The notes beneath the pieces were generated by a model, which was not told the DNA's origin, made no database searches, and saw only the letters and a program-made list of their open reading frames with translations. A DNA stretch of 64,000 nt from Holothuria scabra. Its lineage: Eukaryota; Echinodermata; Holothuroidea; Aspidochirotida; Holothuriidae. This document shows, one piece after another, positions 23,701 through 64,000 of the stretch; position 1 is the stretch's first letter; each line of letters starts with the position of its first letter. The stretch covers positions 5,264,438-5,328,437 of the forward strand of contig CM074195.1 in the NCBI GenBank assembly GCA_037179385.1, given 5' to 3'. A program made the position numbers and the translations under genes.

Positions 23701-24734
23701 ACAAAAGCACAAAAGCAGAACAGCTTATTGTGAGGAAATCAGGATCACTTCTCCATTTAGTATGCTCATCAATACAGCAAAGCCTGAATGAAAGTTGATT
23801 GGTCCAATTTAGGAAAAATCTGAATAGGAATTAGGACTGTAAATTGCAGTAGTATGACAACACTTTTCTGAGGCAACCTTCCTCTGAATCAACGGAGGAG
23901 GTATGTTATTTCTCTTGTGTGATATTTGAATATACAATGAATTGATTTTTGACTTCTTTCTGAAAACCAGAGAATTTATGTAAACCTGATATAAAGCAGA
24001 ACGAGTGGTGTGTTTACCTGTGCTTCACTGTAATACAGATTTAATTGCACACCGTTCTGAAGTCGTCACAAGCTTAGCAAATATCATTAAAACAGATTAC
24101 TGTAAGTGTAAATTACAGCACCTTGTTCACTTGGACCATTCATGTTTTCTAACCAGCTCACAATTTTGAATTGAAACAAAATTACTTTACATAAAACAAA
24201 ACTGAAGGGAAATATTGTACACTCTATGTTGAATGGATTACAGTAGAAGTGATTATTCTGATGCAAGTTTCGAATTAATTCTCGATTTCGCATATCAATC
24301 CAATGAGCAAAGTCTGAACACAAAACTATTCGTAATATTTATTAATATTTGGACTGAATTTTGGGACTGAAAATCGCTGATGTGTGACCTGCCCTTGAAC
24401 AAGCGAATCTTTCTCATAATCTACAAAGGTATGTCATTTCTCTGATGTGGTATTTTATTTTAAATATTCATTGGATGAAATTTTGACTTCTTCCTGCAAA
24501 AAAGAGAGAATCTATGCAAAACTTATAAAAAACAGACTTTACAAAGCCATGTGTCTACCTCAGTGCTATGTTGTAATACATACTCATCGACTGCACACCA
24601 GCCTTCTTGTGCTCTCACAATATCACAAAGAAGACTGTATTTGAGTATATACGTAGACAAATCAGAGCTGCTAGTGAAGGCGGCCTTCAGCCTTAAATCA
24701 TAGTCTCAATTTTATAGTCTATACACAATTCTAA

Positions 24735-24850
24735 ACCCTCATATTCAGTGAAATTTAGGGAGTCAAGGAGTACAGTAGTGTACAACCATCCATGATAGAG
24801 GTAAACAAAGAATTTGAAAGATTGAAGGTGATGGACCCCAGTTATGTCTA
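24735..24850 (+). repeat. dispersed 120-bp repeat, copy 2
   Basis: CATATTCAGTGAAATTTAGG, ATCCATGATAGAGGTAAACA and GATGGACCCCAGTTATG match the 8.0-kb copy. Confidence 0.6.
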
Positions 24851-25569
24851 CCTATATCAGCATTGCATGATGCAAACCTGTAGCAAATATTTGTCATGTT
24901 AAGTTTAACAGACTCAGATTGTTCACAGGGTTTCCACAGTTTTGACTAACTGAAATTCAAGACTTTTGTCAAATTTTTTGAAGCCTAAAATGGGAATATT
25001 TAGCACTGAAATATGAAAAACAATTTTGTACAAAATGGCCTCTACTTTTATACTATTCCCAAGTATGGGCTCACACTTAATATCATTGCAACTAATGAAG
25101 TGTCAGGTTTCTCATTTTTAGACCATATGACAATTTTTCCAAACCAAATGCCAAAAATGGAACCTTTTTTAAGACCATGGCAAAATTCCCGACCTTTTCC
25201 AGACTTTTCCCCCTTTTCTTTCTTCTTCATGGCGACCCAGTATTAATACTTTTTGTCACAAGCACTTTGTCCTTCCACGATATGAATGAGTTGAAAAATC
25301 GTTTCCACGGAACTCCTGATAAAAGTACACATTCTTGCAAAAAATATGTTCCCTTCTTCAAGTCATCTCTGAGTTGCATATTTACAGAAAATTTTATCCA
25401 TGAGCAACTCTTCATTCACAAACACCTTTTCACTGAGAAAATTTCCGTTGCTACCCAAATACATATCGGGCAAAGTATTTCAAATTTTTATAGTCATCAC
25501 ACTGTAGCTTAATGTGAATATAAAGAACAAAATGGAATGGTTTAAGGAGTACTTCCACCTTCTGACCAA

Positions 25570-58362
<32,793 letters not shown>

Positions 58363-58527
58363 CTTCAAAGAAGACATGAATATTCATCATAAAAATTTAT
58401 AAAACAAAATCACAGCTCGCTGTACATAATTGATTTCTAGGTTACATACTGTAGCTCCTTCTGTTTTAGACCTTATAGTATTTCCTGGTATACAGTATCT
58501 GTTGATCTGCGAATGTCATGTATTTAG

Positions 58528-58640
58528 TCAGTTAGATGCAGTTTACTGCTCCAGTTTCTAATCAACTGGTCTAGGTCCAACTGGCTACAACTTTTTCCAA
58601 GTTGTAGCTCACTGGCTTTTTTTCCCCACTAGCATTCCAA
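58528..58640 (-). repeat. SINE 3' fragment, diverged
   Basis: The tail (AGTCAGTTAGATGCAG) and body to GTAGCTCACTGGC remain. Divergence suggests an older insertion. Confidence 0.6.
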
Positions 58641-61236
58641 GGTACAGTACTGTAAATAAAATATGCCATTTATTTTTGCACCTTCAGTTTTTTAATTGGC
58701 CATATCTAAAGCCAGTGTTTAAGAATTGGCCATCATATGTTTTGAATGTTTCAAAGGCATCCAAAGATGACTCTCTGGGAGTAGTGATGCTGAATCCAGT
58801 GGTGGTTAGTGAAAGTCTCTCTGATTTGTTGTTACACTGTGCTTTAGTTGATGGTTAGGCCATCCAATGGAATAAGCTATGTGTGTGACCACCACACATG
58901 TGCATGAGCACTGCTACACCATGCTTGCAGGGATGCAGAGAAGTTCAGAGAAATGAGGAATGACCACCACACAGAGCAAATATCCCTAACCCTAAGTCTT
59001 AAGCTGAGAACATCCTTTTTACCATTATTCATTGAGAAATCATTTCAAAATAAAATGGTCAGAATTTTAAATAATGGCTTTGGACCTCTTTATTTTTCTG
59101 AAGTCCATCCATCCTGTAACACAACAATGGGAAAGAGTACTGTATCTACGGTACAGTAAACCTGCATCATGGCCCCCATACTGGCCTAAACAGTAAACTG
59201 CTCTACAAAATGAACTGCTGCTTTCAGGGAATTTGTACATTTGTGGCATTTGAGTAAGAGTCCCATAACCAGAAAAAAGGTCATGGGTTGCTGCTAGATA
59301 AAACTAAAAGTTTATACCTGTATTGTATATAAGTTGCTCAGACGTAAAACCAGATCTAACCTACACAAACACTAAATGGTCAAGTTGAATGACCCACAGT
59401 GCAATTTTCAAGCAAAAAAGGCAGATCTTTCTTCAAGCACTGTGCTGTGTATTTGACACAACAACATCAAAACACTTCACAGCAAGTGCTTCATATCATC
59501 AAAGAAAGCTCTTGAGTTTTATTCTCTGTTTTAGACAAGTCCTTCAAAATTTAAAGGGCAAGAGCAAACTTCTTTTGAAGCAAGAGCTCAGCTTAATTGC
59601 AAACTTCCTTATATCTCTAGTAGCCTATCTTTCAAAACATTTTAGAACATATTATATTCTAAAAACCACAAAGTTCCAGTAGTCCCAAAAGTTCACATTT
59701 GAGGAGAAAAAATATTGTCACATGTCACTCAACAGCCGATCATAAAACAGGACAATCTACTACTCTACACCACTTCAAGTTAGGATGACTGCACTTCCCC
59801 TTTAAGCAAAAAATGAGCATCAAATCCTGCACCTGACCATACTACAGGCTTACTTTGCTTTAGACACTTAAACACCAAAGTTGTGTAAGCCTTGCATGTA
59901 AAGCAGCACTTTTCAACCTTTTTTGTTCAAGTACCACTTAAACTCTACAAATTTTTCAGAGGCCTACCCCACAAAATGTTTAGCCTTTGAGAAAGATGTG
60001 GCAACTGGCAACTACAGTAACTGTGAAAAAATAAGCAATGCAATACTTATAGTTTTGTGTCATTGTCTGTACATAGCAGTACTTCCATATGGAGGGCATA
60101 CAAAGGGAATTCGTCTTACCCCCCCCCCCCTTTTCCAGAGGATGGTGGGTGAATAGGATAAATATTGGACCCCTGGATGTGAATGTGATCTTATCTGCAC
60201 TACATATTGAATTTTAAGCAGTGGACCTGACCTGGCGCAGGTGATCACTTCTAGTCCAAGTGTACAGTAAATGCACATCTGTAGCGGTAAAGAATTTGCC
60301 CAACTGCAGGATAGGGATTCTGGTTGGAGGAGAATTTTGGTTTTTATTGAAAGGTGGCAAGGTGGCCAAAGTGCCCAAAGTATGTACTGTACCCTGGTTA
60401 TGACAAAAAAATGTTGGTATTATTTTTGTCCAGCCATCTGCCTAAAACAGTACTACTGTAGTACTTTTCTGTAATTCCCCCAAGCTAAAAACTATCATTT
60501 CAGAAACTTCAATGTCAAACGATTGTAAGGATCACTAAGTGTTTACTGTATGGAACAAGTTCCCTCCGTTTTCACTTTTTTTTTCCATTTCTTTTTGGTT
60601 TTAATTTATGAAACCTTTACCTTACTACAGTATCAAGTACCTTATCAAGGAGTTGATTGCACTGTACATTTGAGTTTTTCTGGTGATACTGAGTACTGTA
60701 GAGGACTGATGCAGAGCTCTTATTTTCATATTTTCTAAAAGTTCAACTAGTAAAAAATACCATGAGTGTTGATTCAAATAAAGTGAAACAAATATGAAAT
60801 CCTTGTCAGTAAACTTTAATTCCATAATTTGAAAAAAACAATGGATAACTGCTTCCCTAATTAACACAAAGGTGCGTACTTTAAATTATGCACATGACCT
60901 CTAGTCTAGAATGAGCTTTGGATGACCACTTTCCTGTACCTTTACTGTACTTTACACTTAACTATTCTTAGTAGGGTGCATTGCATAAATAGTATCAAGT
61001 AGAATAACTAATGTACAAGGGCTGTAAAATACTTCAGTAAAGTGGTTTCGAAACTACAGGCTTAATGTAATTTATAATTTGTTAAATTTTTTGCACTGCA
61101 GTCGGTCAATTGACTGCAATCACAATGTCAGAATGGTTTAAGCTCTATGTCAAAGTACTGTAGCCAGCTTCCTGAAGTTCCCTTGGCCAAGCTGTGGTTA
61201 CTAGAAACAAATAACCAGAAAGCCAAAAGGCTTAGT
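58641..61236. other. gene-free DNA upstream of the visible PIK3CB exons
   Basis: The N-terminal PIK3CB exon is expected on this side, but no frame here resembles an adaptor-binding domain with a matching donor. It is probably a long intron. One CTCACAATTTTC repeat lies at 59.6 kb. Confidence 0.5.
59548..59806 (+). repeat. CTCACAATTTTC interspersed repeat, copy
   Basis: TTCACATTTGAGGAGAAAAA, then GTCACTCAACAGCCGATCAT and CTACACCACTTCAAGTTAGG. The left half is diverged. Confidence 0.55.
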
Positions 61237-62171
61237 GATTCCTTGCCATCAAATACCTTACCTGCTTTCAAATTGACAGTGTTTGATAGATTTTTCTTTA
61301 CATTTTAGGCACAGAATTTTCACAATTTACCGCTGGTGACCTCAAATGACCTTTGACCTCTATCAAAAGCAATACGCTTCTTTCTCTCAACATGACAAAT
61401 CTATATACCAAATATAAAGAGTACCGGCCACTCCTATCTGAAGATATCATGTTTACAAGCCATTTTCGGTGTTTTTGCATTTTTACTGCTAGTGACCTCA
61501 AATGACTTTTGACCTCAACCAAAAACAATAGGTTTTTCCTCTCAACATGACAAACCTATATACCAAGCATGAGAAGTGTTGGTCACTCCTATCTGAAGAA
61601 ATCATGTTTAGAAGCCATTTTCAGTGTTTTCGCAATTTTCGCAATTTTTCGGTGACCTCAAATGACCTTTGACTTCTACCAAATGCAATAGGCTTCTTTC
61701 TCTTAACATGACAAATCTATATACCAAATATGAAGATTATCGGTCACTCCTTTCTGAAAATATCGTGTTTACAAGCCATTTTCGAAGTTTTCGCAATTTT
61801 ACTGCTATTGACCTCAAATGACCTTTTACCTCTACCAAAAACAATAGGGTTCTTCCTCTCAACATGATAAATCTATATCCCAAATATGAAAAGTGTCGGA
61901 CATTCCTATCTTTAGATATCGTGTTTACAAGCCATTTTCGAAGTTGTCGCAATTTTACCGCTGGTGACCTCAAATGACCTTTTACCTCTACCAAAAACAA
62001 TAGGGTTCTTCCTCTCAACATGATAAATCTATATCCCAAATATGGAAAGTGTCGGACATTCCTATCTTTAGATATCGTGTTTACAAGCGTCACAAACACA
62101 CACACACAAACACACACACATACACGACATCACCATCGCATAGATTCCTTGCCTGCCTACGGCAAGGAATC
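61237..62171. mobile_element. HINE/pearl-like element with tandem core, microsatellite and terminal hairpin
   Basis: The left end is GATTCCTTGCC. Five units of 156-160 bp follow (GTGACCTC anchors at 61336, 61492, 61652, 61808, 61964), then a CA microsatellite (62094-62125), then a perfect 11-bp hairpin (62143-62171) whose last arm GGCAAGGAATC is the inverse of the left end. This order matches Helentron-derived non-autonomous elements (DINE-1/HINE, mollusc pearl); assignment is by architecture. Confidence 0.6.
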
Positions 62172-64000
62172 AACAATATTGAAAGACCATGCACCCCTAG
62201 TGTTGCCACTGTGTGGAAAAAGCATGGCAGATGCTGATGCAGATGCAGCTCACAATTTCTTAAGCTTGGTCCACACTATGCGACTTGATGCAATGCAACT
62301 CATTTCAATGAGATTGTTCAAAAGCATTTAATGCAAAGTGTGGGTGCTTTGCAACTACTGTAGTTGCAAGCAGATGGGCAGCCCAGTTTCACGAGACCAA
62401 AGATGTTCGATTGCATGAAACTGAAACGTGAAACTGACAAAAATGACGACTTCTGGAATTACGCCCACAAAGATCAGTTTAAAGTTGAATCGGACATAAC
62501 ACATTCATGGCTCTTCAACCTGAAAAATACCCCTAAAAAGTATGTTAAACATTAAAATTTTGCATGAATTGCTTCATGGACCTGCGACTTGTGGCATCAT
62601 GTGGACAGTGAGTGTGGGTCGTGTCTTAAAGACAGTTATTCATCATCTAAGCACTGCCAATTGATTCTCCTAGCCCTACTGTTTGTACCTTACTTGTTGA
62701 CCCTCCCATAGCTGTATATCAAACTCATCCATATGCAGATACAGGTAGCGGACCACTAACTCCAATACTCATGTCCAGGAAAATGTTTACTGACAGACAA
62801 AGCGCCATAAAAAATTTATGGGATGTTGTTTCTGACTGTGTTACATAAAAAATATGATCATTTTTGTATTTGGATTTTGTAGACAATGAGTTGAAATACA
62901 TACTGTGCAAAATTCAAGGCAATCTGACCAATTTTAGTGCCATTTTTTTATTGTATTACTCCGCTCTGTGAAATGCCGTTTTTGAGTAGCTATTATGGCG
63001 GGAAACACATCCCTATCATTCAAGGCTCTCTAGCTCAAAATTTCAATGGTCATGGTATGGAAATTTGAAAGTGCCATGAAAGCCGAGATTGTGGGCTTCG
63101 ATCAGAGGGGTAGCATGTCCTGGTTGAAAACTTCTACTGGGAGCTAGGGGGCACGGAAGTAGCCTAATTTAGTGTGTAAGTCAATGGGACTTATAATTAG
63201 TGGCCCGCTACCTTAAGGCAAGTTATGAAATTTTTAAATTTTATAGCTAGAGACCCAAAATTGGTCTTAAATGTTTGCTTGTGGTCTCCAAAATGGAAAT
63301 ACATGCTGACGAGGAACAATTTCATGCTTGAGTGATTTTTAGGGCCAAAAGTGGCATTTTTGGCCAAAATTATCAGTTTTCTTGTTAAAGTTAACAATTT
63401 AAGAAGAATTCATTAAAATTTTGTCCAAATAGAAAACTTAGCAAGCTCATGATCCTCTGGGTAGATCAAAGCATGATAAAAGTGAAGTATTTATGTCATC
63501 CTGAGGGATCCGTAGCTTGCCTCAGTGCATTTGGTATGTACCTAAGCAACAGCCAGCCACATGCAGTTTTTGTACAGTGGACTTTGTACAGTGGTTGTGT
63601 ATATAAAACACATGCTGGGTTGTGAAATGACTGGACCCAAAGCAGTTAAACTGTGTGCACCTGTTGAGCGAAGTGTCCAGGAATGTTGCGTTACAGTGTA
63701 GGTATGCCATAAACTTAAAAAAAGTGAGTTAATTATTATTACCGGCAACCAACTGAAATTTCTACTAGGACCTGTGGCAAAACAGGATAACTTGAAGAAT
63801 AAAAAAGGTGCTTGCATCAAAAGAGGTAGGATTAGGGAGCTACAAATTGGTGCCCGAGTAGCCTTGGTCAAGGCCTACTACTAGGACCTATGGTGGTGGG
63901 GGGGGGGAGGGAAGGTGTTTTGCCTGTAAAATTCAGCACAGATCAGAGTGAATTGTTAGCCCTATACCCTTAAATTTAGGAACTTTCCTAACTTCTTTTA
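62172..64000. other. gene-free DNA at the right edge
   Basis: A diverged MITE fragment is at 62.6 kb; otherwise I see nothing I can name. The small minus-strand frames near 63.5-63.9 kb lack similarity and splice support. Confidence 0.5.
62632..62768. repeat. CTCACCCCAAAC-terminus MITE, left fragment (diverged)
   Basis: CACTGCCAATTGATTCTCCTA and CATAGCTGTATATCAAACTC align with the left half of the family at low similarity. Confidence 0.4.

Larger units (their letters stand above)
21901..25569. other. intergenic DNA downstream of PIK3CB
   Basis: This contains the PIK3CB 3' UTR, whose end I cannot define, one SINE head relic, one 120-bp dispersed repeat, and a low-complexity stretch at 24,930-25,230. 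No further gene is supported. Confidence 0.5.

Noticed and set aside
61737..62117. Minus-strand frame with three near-identical protein repeats (126 codons)
   Set aside because: It lies within the 156-bp tandem array; 156 is a multiple of three, so one lucky open unit stays open. Units differ without codon-position bias.

Overview
This is nuclear DNA of an animal. Its genes are split by GT-AG introns, intergenic and intronic DNA is AT-rich, and several short transposon families recur. The proteins are metazoan, the window carries an intact DIRS-type retrotransposon, and the repeat types are common in marine invertebrates. I suspect a marine invertebrate deuterostome such as an echinoderm, but the sequence alone does not prove this.

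Layout. (1) About 1-5.7 kb, minus strand: the 5' half of ILKAP, a PP2C-type phosphatase. Four coding exons are visible and the 3' half lies left of the window. (2) 5.7-8.9 kb: the region between two divergent genes. (3) 8.9-11.0 kb, plus strand: a complete two-exon XXYLT1 gene of 471 codons (xyloside xylosyltransferase, Notch O-glycan elongation). (4) 11-25.5 kb: no supportable gene, but transposon relics, a long minisatellite and an element resembling HINE/pearl elements. (5) 25.57-58.36 kb, minus strand: a class IA PI3-kinase catalytic subunit, closest to p110-beta (PIK3CB). Sixteen coding exons were joined in phase from the Ras-binding region to the stop codon. Only the first roughly 100 codons are missing, presumably to the right. 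(6) 58.4-64 kb: non-coding, with a second HINE/pearl-like element built on five tandem units of about 156 bp.

The most notable object is a 6.7-kb DIRS-type tyrosine-recombinase retrotransposon (about 37,356-44,054) inside one PIK3CB intron and on the same strand. It has 126-bp inverted terminal repeats, an internal complementary region that joins copies of both outer ends, and three uninterrupted reading frames: Gag-like, RT/RNase H/methyltransferase-like, and tyrosine recombinase. It therefore looks recent.

Other repeats: a tRNA-derived SINE family (ten copies, mostly truncated); piggyBac-like MITEs with TTAA/CTAA target sites; hAT-like MITEs; a family with CTCACCCCAAAC termini; foldback elements; and a 25-bp minisatellite that runs almost up to a PIK3CB splice donor.

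The three host genes are unrelated in function: integrin-linked-kinase signalling, Notch glycosylation and phosphoinositide signalling. Nothing suggests a gene cluster. All exon limits were read by eye from splice consensus, phase and family similarity; none has transcript support here.
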